Assembly (NCBI GenBank): GCA_032717465.1
Contig: CM064667.1
Span: 1,708,430-1,772,429, forward strand
From: Coenobita brevimanus
Taxonomy: Eukaryota; Arthropoda; Malacostraca; Decapoda; Coenobitidae
Length of the DNA: 64,000 bases
Direction: 5' to 3'
The number at the start of each line of letters is the position of its first letter. Position 1 is the first letter of the stretch. This document shows positions 8,436 through 17,442 of this stretch, piece by piece. Under the pieces are notes generated by a model, which saw only the letters and a program-made list of their open reading frames with translations, made no database searches and was not told the origin of the DNA. Made by a program: the position numbers and the translations under genes.

Positions 8436-9225
8436 GTAGTGATGTGGTGTTGTGGGGCAGGTGCACCACATTGGTGTTATCCACCTGGTCCTCCATGCAC
8501 TCAGGGTGTCTTGGGGCATTGTCCTCTAACAGGAGGAAACAGTTGGCAAGGTTGCTCCTGTTGGCATAGTCGAGCAGGTGGGGGGACAGGTACCCTGCCA
8601 TGTATGACTGGCAGAGTGTGTAGGTCAGCCAGGCCCTGGGGTTACATCTCCAAGTAACCACAAGGTTCTCCTTTATGAACCCTGCCAGTGCTTGGAGGTT
8701 CTCCCAGTGGTACACAAAAAGTGGCTTGAGCTTCATTCCTCCCTCTGCATTGGCACCAAGGCAGAGGTGAAGGGGGTCCTTTACTGCCTAGAACCCAGGT
8801 GCATGTCTTTCTTCCTGGCTGATATAGGTCTTTGCTGCCTAGAACCCAGGTGCATGTCTTTCTTCCTGGCTGATATAGGTCTTTGCTGCCTAGAACCCAG
8901 GTGCATGTCTTTTTTCCTGGCTGATATAGGTCTTTGATGCCTAGAACCCAGGTGTGCGTCTGTCTTCCTGGCTGATATAGGTCTTCTTTGAAGTGCGCAT
9001 CCAAAACAGTCTTGTTTTGTCAAAGTTTAAGAACTGTTTAGGAGAGTATCCCACCTTCTCTATAATAGCCTTCATCAGTGCAGGGAAGGCCTCAGCTGCC
9101 ATGTAGTTTGTGCTTGCAGCCTTGCCAGGCATAGTCATATGTTAATGCCTGCATGGTCCTTGAAACATTTAAGTCAACCTGTGCTGGCATTGAAGTCCTT
9201 CCTGGCCTCCAGACTTTCCTTATCC
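8436..9225 (-). pseudogene. Decayed Tigger/pogo transposase
   Basis: This reads on the minus strand from about 9225 to 8436. Recognisable blocks are KESLEARKDFNAS and LKCFKDHAGI (end of the DNA-binding region, with stops), then AASTNYMAAEAFPALMKAII. The first catalytic Asp region is GYSPKQFLNFDKTRLFW, where the usual D-E-T-G reads D-K-T-R. Next come TYISQEDRRTPGF, KLKPLFVYHWENLQAL, TWRCNPRAW, the second catalytic block LLLEDNAPRHP, and LPHNTTSLQ. The third Asp block expected after that is replaced by an unrelated terminal-repeat-like sequence. Internal stops, a 51-bp tandem expansion and interruption by PB2 at 9226 make it inactive. Confidence 0.8.
8780..8995. repeat. 51-bp tandem repeat, ~4 copies, inside the Tigger gene
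   Basis: The unit contains GCCTAGAACCCAGGTGCATG and CTTCCTGGCTGATATAGG and recurs every 51 bp (17 codons). It repeats the segment that encodes the TYISQEDRRTPGF block, so the coding frame is preserved across copies. The leftmost copies are nearly identical and the rightmost is the most diverged. Confidence 0.9.
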
Positions 9226-12077
9226 TTAACCCGTCACGTCCCGAGCCTTTCCGCACCTATGACATCCCCCAGTCCCGAGCCTTTTTGGAAATTTTTTTTT
9301 TCTTATGAAACTTCCGCTTAGGTCGAGAAACTATGGAAAATCTTGAAGAAAGTGGTCTCTGCGGTCTATAAGTGGTCTATACAGGTGCGGTTTCCCCCCA
9401 CAGGTATCGTATTCTGTAATGGGCTGGATATGCGTTAACGTTTTCTATGGTAAGGAGTAATGGGACAAACAACACACAACACCTGTACATTTATTGAATT
9501 TGTACTAATAAACAATAACAGTAACAATATAATGTATTTCAGACACATATATAGGAAAAATAAGCATTGTACCATCGCGCGAGCATAGCGAGTTAGGTCC
9601 GAGTCGTATCATGCTATCTGCTAATTTTCTGTTATGAGTCAACCTATCATTTTTTCTACTTGTATACTTCTGTTTCAATGACATTTTACCAATTACAACT
9701 GTTTGTAAGTGTTTTCAGATGTTTTCATTCATTATGATGACATGCAGCATAAGTTTAGCGCACATCAGCTTAGTAAGCGCACTCGCTATGACTCGTATTT
9801 CAACATACCAAATTGTTTTATCACTTTCCAATTATTTTCCCATTTACATAGAACCTTTCCCCCACCACTGTGAAGGTTTTCAATTATTTTCATTCATTAC
9901 GAGGGCATTTAGCGATATGCTAGCGCCTATTCACGTAGCAACCACGATCTCAAACACTCGTGTTTCATCATCTACTTTATTTATTCACTCCAATTATATT
10001 TTCCCACTTACATTACACACGTTTACACCCCTCCAATGCACTGTACATACTTACTGCCATTATTTATTCAAGTGAGCGTGAGAATATCGCCTGAAAATAC
10101 CCTCGCAAGGAATGTTACGTCATACATAATACTCACACACTTATATACTAATTCACTCACACACTTATATACTAATTATTCACTTTATCACTTGCTGACT
10201 TTTATTTTGACTAATACGTGCCTTATTCATTCGACTAAGCGTCAGGAAATCTTATCTTTATAGACACGCTATGAATATTTGACTTAGGAAATACATCATC
10301 ATATACAATAATTTGAACTTATATTATACCCGTAAGAATGTCACATAATAGAAAATTTATAATAAGGGGCCGTATTTATTGCACTGAGCGACAGAATATC
10401 GCATCAAACAACCCTCTCTATGTAAGTTTCAACTTAGGGCAGATTTATATACTTACACCCAATGTTTTCACTTATGTTCTACCCGTAGGCACTTTATACT
10501 AATATTTGGCGATCCACATGACTGATATTTTCACAGAGCGTCTGTCTGTCGCATTTACATCATAATTTCTGCGTCCTTTCGCATTCACACCATGCTAAAA
10601 TTGCAGCAACGTGTGATATTCATTAAAACATGGGTGAATACACAGACCCACGTCACACTGCACGCACTCATAGCGGGTGTCCTTCCTCTGTGTCGTGAGT
10701 CTCACCTGGGAATGACTGCACACGTGACACCTGCGCTGGGGCCTAGGTCTGTTGGGCTGGGGCGGGATAGGAGTGGGGAAATGGCGGGCGGATATTCTCT
10801 GGGGAGTGTGGGTAATATGGGCAGTGCGGGGGCGCTGTTGGGGCCTTTCAACAGCATACTTTGCAAAGATTTCTCGTGTGAGCTCCCTCACAAACCCTTC
10901 AAAGGTTTCCTGAACTCCTGTGGTCATGGCGTGAAGGTGGTGGCAATTCAGAGCAGTGATATCTAGCAAGTGAAAGAACAGTTTTTTATACCACTTCATC
11001 GTGGTCCTGGCACACTCTACCGTCGATATCATGGAGTCTGACTGGTCCACGAGGCGCATGTTTATATTATAGTCCATGAGACATTCAAGTTTCCAAACAC
11101 GACGCCTGCTCTCGCTATGGTAATCAACAGAATCAGTACGGTGCATCAAGGGGCAGTGAACCGTGGACAAGAGGCTTACTTCTCTGTTGTGGTTCCACAT
11201 TGTTGCAAGGATGTTGTTGGCTTTGAAGAAGACAACCTCACTCCTTGCAAGTTTCCGCCCTACCTTGACCATGTGACGCCGGTTCACCTTTACGGTTCCA
11301 CAGATTCCCGTTTCATGTCTGTGAAGATAACGAGCGAGAAGAGGGCTAGTGTACCAGTTGTCGAGATAGAGAACGTGACCACGATGAAGGTAGTCTTGTA
11401 TCATCGTCTTTACCACTGCTCCCGAAAGTCCTATACTTCGATCTTCTATTATGTCTGTCTGTGCACCGGTGTACAAGACTATGTCTTGCACGTATCCAGT
11501 CCTACAGTCACACATAACAAAGATCTTGAACCCAAAACGGTGCCTTTTGCTGGGTATATACTGTCTGAATGAAATATTGCCTCTCCACAACACGAGACTC
11601 TCGTCTATGACGAGATCTCTATAGGGATAGAATGAGGATCGAAAGGTTTGCCTGAGATGATCAAAGACCAGCCTAATTCGCCTCATTTTGTCCGTGTTGT
11701 TTGCATTTGCAGGGTCATTAGCATCATAAAAATGGAGGCGACTTAGAATTTGTTGAAACCGATTACGGCTCATCACTTGACCAAATATGGGGGTAAACAT
11801 AACAGGGTCCGTAGTCCAGTAGGCAGGAATTCTATTTTTTCTTATTATACCCATCAAAAGGACAAGGGCAAAAAATAAGAACATTTCTGGAATGGAGACA
11901 GGGTAATCATAAATCATTGAATGCCTACTCCTTGTTCCCAATCTTTCACTTTCTAGCCGCTGGCCGCTTGCAAACAGGTTTGTTTGAAACACGATCTGAT
12001 CAACGAAGGCCTCACTGAAAAACAGGTGGAAAAAATCCAACCTGCTTGAATTACAGTGAATACCTGGTGCAATGCAA
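9226..12077 (-). mobile_element. piggyBac element PB2, right side cut off by the tandem array
   Basis: TTAA at 9226-9229 is followed by CCCGTCACGTCCCGAGCC, a CCC-starting end as in piggyBac. The motif GTCCCGAGCCTTT recurs about 35 bp inward, like a subterminal repeat. The transposase gene lies at 10595-12040. The other end is missing, because sequence homologous to the tandem array begins at about 12078. The 1.36 kb between 9247 and 10594 is AT-rich with no coding sequence seen. It includes a 20-bp direct repeat (CACACTTATATACTAATT) near 10135-10175. Confidence 0.7.
10595..12040 (-). CDS. piggyBac-type transposase (PGBD4-like), N-terminus missing
   Basis: This is an open frame of 481 codons for a DDD transposase that would cut and paste at TTAA sites. 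It opens in the middle of the DDE_Tnp_1_7 fold (LDFFHLFFSE, then QTNLFA at 19-24). Catalytic Asp candidates are D146 in VIDESLVLWRG, D227 in YLDNWYTSP and D332 or D335 in RLVDQSDSM. The C-terminal Cys-rich zinc module has Cys at about 438, 441, 459, 462, 467 and 471. Full proteins of this type are nearer 550-600 residues, so about 100 acidic N-terminal residues are absent. The listed first codon is TTG inside a longer open frame, not a real start. No stop or frameshift lies within the catalytic core. It is therefore recent but probably inactive, as its 5' end was lost at the array edge. Confidence 0.85.
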   Translation of the reverse strand: MDFFHLFFSEAFVDQIVFQTNLFASGQRLESERLGTRSRHSMIYDYPVSIPEMFLFFALVLLMGIIRKNRIPAYWTTDPVMFTPIFGQVMSRNRFQQILSRLHFYDANDPANANNTDKMRRIRLVFDHLRQTFRSSFYPYRDLVIDESLVLWRGNISFRQYIPSKRHRFGFKIFVMCDCRTGYVQDIVLYTGAQTDIIEDRSIGLSGAVVKTMIQDYLHRGHVLYLDNWYTSPLLARYLHRHETGICGTVKVNRRHMVKVGRKLARSEVVFFKANNILATMWNHNREVSLLSTVHCPLMHRTDSVDYHSESRRRVWKLECLMDYNINMRLVDQSDSMISTVECARTTMKWYKKLFFHLLDITALNCHHLHAMTTGVQETFEGFVRELTREIFAKYAVERPQQRPRTAHITHTPQRISARHFPTPIPPQPNRPRPQRRCHVCSHSQVRLTTQRKDTRYECVQCDVGLCIHPCFNEYHTLLQF

Positions 12078-12099
12078 ATCCCTCCCTGTCTCTTTGATG

Positions 12100-12103
<4 letters not shown>

Positions 12104-12162
<59 letters not shown>
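12104..12162. repeat. (CT)n microsatellite at unit start
   Basis: A pure CT run is present at the same place in every unit, for example at 18008-18075, 23913-23988, 29763-29834, 35669-35737, 41592-41646, 47491-47550 and 56444-56509, with a different length in each. Confidence 0.97.
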
Positions 12163-12163
<1 letters not shown>

Positions 12164-12164
<1 letters not shown>

Positions 12165-12357
12165 GATGTCCCCCTGAGTGACAAGTGAAAAGGTTTGCTA
12201 TATGCCGTGTCATTTGCTATGGTGGGTGGTGGTTTAGTGGGTTAAGGTGCTCCAGCTGGATGGACACTGTAAGGGTTACATCTGTGGGGTGGGCAAGTGA
12301 GGCTGGTAACCATTGCCTCGTTGGCACTGAGTACCTCCAGCTGCCTGTGTAGAGAAC
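12164..12357 (+). mobile_element. tRNA-related SINE-like block, family B (one per unit)
   Basis: TGGTTTAGTGG at about 12230 fits the pol III A-box consensus TRGYNNARYGG. GGGTTACATCTG at about 12274 is a degraded B box at tRNA-like spacing. Upstream lies CTGAGTGACAAG, a relic of the core also found in families A and C. The same block follows the (CT)n tract in all eight units. Confidence 0.6.
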
Positions 12358-12387
12358 AAAATAGCATTAGATATATTATTGTAACTC

Positions 12388-12616
12388 TTAGGGCCATATT
12401 CTTGTCAGCTAAGGAAGCTGCCTGGCACCTTTTCCTTTCCTAATTGTTTTTGTATAGGGCTGGTTACTATCAGATTGTATGGTATGTCATGTATGCTGAG
12501 TATGGAGGTATTGTAATAATTTAAATGACTCGAGAGGATAGTAAGGCGTAATAGCAGAATAATCACTTAAGATAGATGTTAGGCAGTTTCTGCAACTGAG
12601 GAGAATATGGGCCTTA
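12388..12616. mobile_element. Harbinger/Tourist-type MITE (12391-12613), TTA target duplication
   Basis: The ends GGGCCATATTCTTGTCAGCT (12391) and the complement of GGCCCATATTCTCCTCAGTT (ending 12613) are inverted repeats that remain alignable for about 36 bp. They are flanked by TTA on both sides in unit 1. Three-bp TTA or TAA duplications with GG-starting ends are typical of PIF/Harbinger. Copies in the other units are 18304-18526, 24217-24439, 30063-30285, 35966-36188, 41875-42097, 47780-48002 and 56737-56956, where the right TTA has changed. A lone related end, TAGGGCCCATATTGCC, lies at 13083. From 12617 to 12938 no gene is supported. Confidence 0.65.
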
Positions 12617-12938
12617 GTCAACCCTCCTCCCCCAATCCTACCACTCACCCAATAATTTTTTCAGTTAGGGTTCAGATGATTACTATTATTGTTTTTTTCA
12701 TCCTTACTACCCTAACTCCACCAAAAGATCAGGTGGGATCCAGAACCAGAAAGCATCTAAGCAGGATTTTGTTATTTTGTTGTATCCAGATGGTATAGAA
12801 GGATGCCTTCATGCAGTGGCACTAATTTAACCATGTACCCAGTCTTGTTATCCCCTGACAGGAGGAGGATTGACTGCAAGATAAGAGCTTGTAGTTCACT
12901 GGTTCACCTTCAGAGAAGCCTGGGACTACGACAGCAGG

Positions 12939-13064
12939 AAAAACATCATATTGATAAAGATGATGAATATCATGGCAATATTTCTTGTGCTGATGATCAT
13001 TTATTTATGATCAGCACAATAAGAAATATTACCATCATGCTGATCTTTATAATATGATGTTTTT
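12939..13064. repeat. 126-bp imperfect hairpin (one per unit)
   Basis: The arms of about 58-60 nt pair through AAAAACATCATATT, ATAAAGAT, AATATTTCTT and GTGCTGAT blocks against their complements. Small GAT and ATT length differences separate the blocks, and the loop is only a few bases (TTATT). Copies lie at 18852, 24765, 30611, 36514, 42423, 48328 and 57282. It could be a decayed palindromic MITE or a source of hairpin RNA. No promoter can be assigned. Confidence 0.8.
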
Positions 13065-13930
13065 CATGGTGTACTAAAACACTAGGGCCCATATTGCCGT
13101 CAGTTAACTTCCTTACATCTCTTCCTAAGTAGATATTCTGTTCATTACTCTAGTAACACAGTTTCTCTCTTCCTACCAGGCTGCAGCAATCCACTCTCCC
13201 TCTTATCCAAGCTCCCCAACTCACTGCTTCCAACATCCATCATATCATCACTGGCTAACGTTTTATTTATTGACCATAGGTAGAAGGTGGTCATGCAGAT
13301 ACTGTAGGTGTGTTTTGTACAAATAAATGTTGTATATGGTATATGGACTACAGTGATTATGTTCAGCACATTTTTACATAAGGTTGTGTGTGCGAGGGGA
13401 CTATCATTCCAACCCCCCTTTTTTAATCCCTGGTTAGAGCTATAATAATATATGAAGACAGACTTGTGCTTAATACTCAGCATGTTTCTTAGACACAGAC
13501 ATGAGTAGAGCTGGGTCAGTGGATCTTTTTCTAAATGCTCCATTATGTCAATGTCTATTATCCATTGCATCAGGAGGACAATTGTCTAAAGCTATTATAA
13601 GTAGTAAATTCATACTAAGTAGCTGATGTGTGCTGGCAAAAAAATAAAGCAGCTTTTAACCACTTCACATTGAATTTTTACCGAGGCCATTCACTGTGGG
13701 ACATAAAATATTTGCTTTCAGACACAGCACTGCTAAAGCCAGACAGTTTCCCATTAGTTTCTTGTGATGGCCTGAATAAGATAATGTAAAATAGATCCAC
13801 AAAGGCTTCAAAGAATGTCAGAATAATAGTTTGTCTCAGTGCACAACTATTATTACACTACAGTTTTTACTCTAACTTGGCCTAAAATTAACATTCTTTC
13901 CATTTTCACTGTACCGTACCGTTCTTGTAA
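13065..13930. other. Unit interior without a recognised gene
   Basis: About 870 bp per unit. An open frame of 141 codons on the minus strand (13145-13570) recurs in most units. It is frameshifted in unit 2, changes length at a C-run around 13413, has a 15-bp deletion in unit 8, and matches no family I recognise. I see no RNA gene or transposon ends here. Confidence 0.5.
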
Positions 13931-14362
13931 CGAGATCCATCCATCCATCCATCATCCAATACTACATTGCCCCATGAGAAGCATAGGAGCCCCGGGGCTA
14001 GGCAGTTGGTCCTGACATTTAAGATGAGAGTGACCAGTCTCACTCATCCCTGAGTGGTATTACATGAGCAGTCAACCCCAACCACCCCTTGGATATAAAC
14101 CTTCACCGGCTCAATCCGATTGGAGTGCAATAATTACTCACTAAACCACCAAGTGCCAAAATTTGGTTATATATTTACCATCCAGTGTAGTCAATGGTTT
14201 CCTGATGTACAGGAAACCATTTGGCTTGTCACTCAATGTAGAGTCACCCACAGGCAGAAGGAAGAGGAAAGAATGAAGTAAAGAAAGACAGAAGAGGGAG
14301 TGTAAAGTTACCCGTAGGCAGAAGGACAAGGAAAGAATGAAGTAAAGGTAAACAGAAGAGGA
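13931..14362 (-). mobile_element. tRNA-derived SINE, family A, minus copy, (GGAT)n tail
   Basis: On the minus strand the order is a pyrimidine-rich leader with a 70-bp tandem duplication (14362-14245), then core GAGTGACAAGCCAAATGG with a perfect small hairpin (ATGGTTTCCTG and its complement). This is followed by A box TGGTTTAGTGAG near 14147 and B box GGTTTATATCC near 14100, about 47 nt apart as in tRNA. The element ends in GGATGGATGGATGGAT at 13936-13951. GGTTTATATCC matches the B-box consensus GGTTCRANNCC at 9 of 11 positions. It occurs once per unit. Confidence 0.7.
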
Positions 14363-14589
14363 TGGAAGGAAAGAAGGATGGAGGAGACATGTTAGGAATA
14401 ACTTTGTGTGACCTGACTCTGGTTTGTTCCTGCTGTTATATAGGTAGGCACCATTATAAATACTTGCCAGTGTATAACCTCAGACATTGCCACGATTGCG
14501 ACAAAATTAAGATATCAAGTATCCTGGAATTTTGTAACATGTTTGGAATAACTTTGTGTGACCTGGTGGGTTAATCAAGAACACAGATT

Positions 14590-14785
14590 ACTACCCATGT
14601 GGGGAGGATGAAGAACAAGAGACTGTGCATGAGGTGGAGGGGGAGACCAGGTATAAGATGGGAGGATGAATTGTGAAGATAAATGGAGGATATGAGTTGG
14701 AGAGAGGGCAGCCAAAGGACAGGGCAGTGTGGAAGCGGTTTGTTTCTGGTCACCTCATACAGGATTAAGACTTGTGGCAATTGTA
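14590..14785 (+). pseudogene. Fossil RTE-like LINE 3' end, remnant 1
   Basis: The nucleotide run GGGGAGGATGAAGAACAAG through GGTTTGTTTCTGGTCACC aligns block by block with 7790-8015 of the other RTE fragment. This includes the region that encodes RGRPRxRW in relatives and the LINE 3' end (TCATACAGGATTAAG against TGTATGGGATTGGGG). Stops and deletions make it noncoding. It is present in every unit. Confidence 0.65.
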
Positions 14786-14960
14786 AGTTAAATTATTCCT
14801 GTGTATTGCCAGCAGCCTAAAACCATAAAGGTTACTTGTGTTTATAGTTGTTGTATGCAATCAGTAGCCAGAGTCAGGAGTTTGAGGATGTGATTTCACT
14901 TCCAATAGCTTATCTTGGGATCTTTATGCATCCATTACACTACATAATATGCATTATTAA

Positions 14961-15452
14961 AGGTCACAAGAATCAAAGAGAGTGTACTGAGATGGTATGG
15001 TCATGTGGAGAGAATGGATAACAATAGAGTGGTGAAAAAGGTATATCTGAGAGAATTTGAAGGAGGGAGGAGGCGAGGTAGGCCAAGGAGAAGATGGAGA
15101 GATATGGCGGATGAGAGTTTGAGGAAGAGAGGTTTGGAAGTTGGTGAGGCTAGGGGACTTACAACAGATCGAGCTGGCTGGATGAATATTGTGAGATGTG
15201 CCTGATCAGGGATCTGGCACCCCTTTCTAACATGAAGTGTCTCTATCGGATACGTTTATGTGAAGCTACAGAACGTGGTGAATGTTTTTGGCGTATCAGA
15301 TACAGCCAGGATTCTGTGGGCTTGAATGGTGAGTGAATGGAGGCGTGGCCTATTGGACTTGGCAAATTTGGGCTGTCTGGACCTTACTACTCCTCACTCT
15401 GCCCTTCGGTGGGAAAGGAGGTCCAGATGATGATGATGATGATGATAGGTCA
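14961..15452 (+). pseudogene. RTE-like LINE 3' fragment, remnant 2, (GAT)n tail
   Basis: The frame at 15005-15205 reads MERMDNNRVVKKVYLREFEG, then RGRPRRRWRDMA, homologous to HMERMDNERLVKK and RGRPRIGWMD of the large LINE. A 3' untranslated part of about 230 bp ends in GATGATGATGATGATGATGA. AGGTCA at 14961-14966 and 15447-15452 is a possible target duplication. Copies begin at 20879, 26790, 32639, 38543, 44451, 50353 and 59294. The open frame is a C-terminal scrap, not a gene. Confidence 0.75.
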
Positions 15453-15504
15453 TATGTTAAATTTGTTTGTGGTTTAGACATACCTTTATTTTTGTTTAAA
15501 ACTG

Positions 15505-15508
<4 letters not shown>

Positions 15509-15584
<76 letters not shown>
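15509..15584. repeat. (AT)n microsatellite, highly variable between units
   Basis: The AT run is about 75 bp in unit 1. It is interrupted by ACTG in units 2, 3 and 5, longest in unit 4, about 10 bp in unit 7 (50894-50903) and near-absent in unit 8 (59834-59842). Confidence 0.95.
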
Positions 15585-15585
<1 letters not shown>

Positions 15586-15587
<2 letters not shown>

Positions 15588-15842
15588 GCATTATAGGTGG
15601 ATGGTAACCATATATCCAAATTATGGTGCCTGGCTTTTAGTGGGTAATTAAGGTGCTCCAGTCGGATTGAGCCGGTGCAGGTTTATATCCAAGGGGTGGT
15701 TGGGGTTTATTGCTCACATAATGCCACTCGGGGATGAGTGAGGCTGGTCACTCTCATCTTAAATGTCAGGACCAGCTTCCCTAGCCCCGGGCTCCTACTC
15801 TCATGGGGCAGCACTAGATTAGATTTTTTTTTTTTTTTTTTT
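15586..15842 (+). mobile_element. tRNA-derived SINE, family A, plus copy, poly(T) end
   Basis: Starting at GGTGGATGGTAACCATATA, it carries the A-box region TTTTAGTGGGTAATTAAGG and the B box GGTTTATATCC at about 15680. The body then matches the minus copy at 13931-14240 at about 80-85% by eye, up to CTCATGGGGCAGCACTAGAT. It ends in a T-run of 15-25 bp that differs between units. The two copies face opposite ways in each unit. Confidence 0.7.
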
Positions 15843-16007
15843 ACCTACAGCCAAGATTTCAAGAGATAACTAGAGTAGTTAAATGTGGCTTTCATACACT
15901 TCATCACTGGAGGTTCCTATAATGCTGAAGTAAATAATCTGACAAGAGTGATTGTGTATTTAAAGAAACTACTGAAGTTTAACCTTTTTTGCTTTGGACC
16001 CATTAAA

Positions 16008-16357
16008 CCTTTCAGTATGATGATGTACAGTATTCTACATTTATATAATTCATTCTTCTAACAGTTTTACTGAATTGTGATGTACCACCTACAGCCAAGA
16101 TGCAAGTATACTCTCTTTAAAAATACAGTCAATTTAAATTGTCTGTGGATAATATTTTGTGGTTGAATCTAAACTTTTCAGTATGGTAATGGTGCATTTT
16201 TTAGTTAAATATTTGTTCCAACAGTTTTATTGAACTGAGACAACTTCTTTTAGCCAAGACACTGCTAGTACAGTACTATCTTCAAAGTAAATTACAGTTA
16301 ATGTAAATTGTCTGTGGATAAAGAAAATAAATATTTTAAAGACATCATACTGAAAGG
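16008..16357. mobile_element. 350-bp terminal-inverted-repeat element with internal duplication
   Basis: CCTTTCAGTATGATG at 16008-16022 is repeated in exact complement at 16343-16357. Inside are two diverged copies, about 165 bp apart, of a segment with TTCAGTATG, CAACAGTTTTA or TAACAGTTTTA, AGCCAAGA and TAAATTGTCTGTGGATAA. No target duplication is obvious, so the superfamily is undetermined. It is present in every unit. The surrounding 15843-16007 and 16358-16454 hold nothing recognisable. Confidence 0.6.
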
Positions 16358-16454
16358 GTCAGGAATAATATTTTGTTGGTACCCACATAATGAACATTTT
16401 TTATCAACTGATCTTAGAATTGACACTTCTTTACTGGTAACTTTTCAGTAACAG

Positions 16455-16506
16455 TTGTCAGTGCTTTTCCTTCCTGTGCCAGCCTCTTCCTCTTCCTCCT
16501 CCTCCT

Positions 16507-16579
<73 letters not shown>

Positions 16580-16919
16580 CTCAGTGTTAGTAATTTCCTT
16601 CTCTTTTCTTTCTCTTTCAGTGCCAGTCCCTTTCTCCCCCCCCCACCCTCTATCTGTAAGAGAGACTTATTCTCCTCTCCCTCCCTCTCTCTCATTTGCA
16701 GCCTTCTCCTCCTCCTCCTCCTCCTTTCTCAGTGCACTTCCCTTACTCCTCACTCCTCCTTTCCCAGTGCACTTCCCTTACACTTTGCCCCTTCCTCAGT
16801 GCACTTCCCTTACTCTTCACTCCCTCCTTTCTCAGTGCCATTCCCTTATACCTTCGTCTCCCTCCCCCCCCTCTCACTTATAGCCTCCTATTCTTCCTCT
16901 CCTATATTTCATAGTGCCC

Positions 16920-16972
<53 letters not shown>

Positions 16973-17230
16973 AGCTCCTTATTCCTCCTCCTCCTCTCCT
17001 CTCCTCTCCATCTCTGTACCAGCCTCTTCCTCCTCAGTTCTGTGTGTGTGCCAGCTCAGTACTCCTCCTCCTTTCTTTCTATCACATTGCCATCCCCTTC
17101 TTCCTCAATTATTCTCCTCTCTCAATGCCAGCTCCACCCTCTCCTTTTCTCAGAGTGCCGGCCTCTTCCTCCACTTCCTCTTCATTCTCGTCATCTTGTT
17201 TCTCAGTTCCAGCCTCCTACTCCTCCCTCA
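16455..17230. repeat. Degenerate pyrimidine-rich minisatellite with two (CT)n tracts
   Basis: The plus strand is almost purely C and T. Irregular 30-45-bp repeats begin with CAGTGCCAGC, CAGTGCACTTCCCTTAC or similar and continue as TCCTCCTCC. Two long CT runs lie at 16511-16576 and 16922-16969. The strand bias removes stop codons, giving overlapping long open frames in all plus frames of every unit. These are not genes. The tract could form triplex DNA. Confidence 0.9.
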
Positions 17231-17442
17231 CTGCCAACACTTGCCTCATTCAAGGAAGAGCAATTGGTCACTTGCCTCATAATTCAGCCTGGACTAAGCT
17301 GTGTAGCCCCAGGCACCTGTGCTGCTGATGGGGCAGTGAAGGGTTGTGTAATGGTTGGAGGACTGATTTTTAACAGTTTTTTTCTTTCATTTTTAACTTA
17401 TCCTACCAACCAGAGTTAATCATTTGATCCCATTCACAACAG

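Noticed and set aside
9719..10263. Plus-strand frames of 118 and 75 codons
   Set aside because: They are in AT-rich noncoding sequence between the PB2 end and its transposase, with no domain and no codon bias that I can see.
12607..13057. Two plus-strand frames of 63 and 84 codons conserved in all units
   Set aside because: One starts inside the MITE end and the other runs into the hairpin. There is no domain, and conservation is explained by recent duplication.
13181..13280. Second possible exon with CTTCCTACCAG acceptor and CATAG-GTAGAA donor
   Set aside because: The open frame is compositionally poor (Leu/Ser-rich) and has phases 1 and 2, which do not join to the phase 1 exon at 17443. 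The 15-bp loss in unit 8 is in frame but may be chance.
13145..13570. Minus-strand 141-codon frame repeated in most units
   Set aside because: Its recurrence only reflects unit identity. It is frameshifted in unit 2, varies at a C-run and is deleted in part in unit 8, and I recognise no domain.
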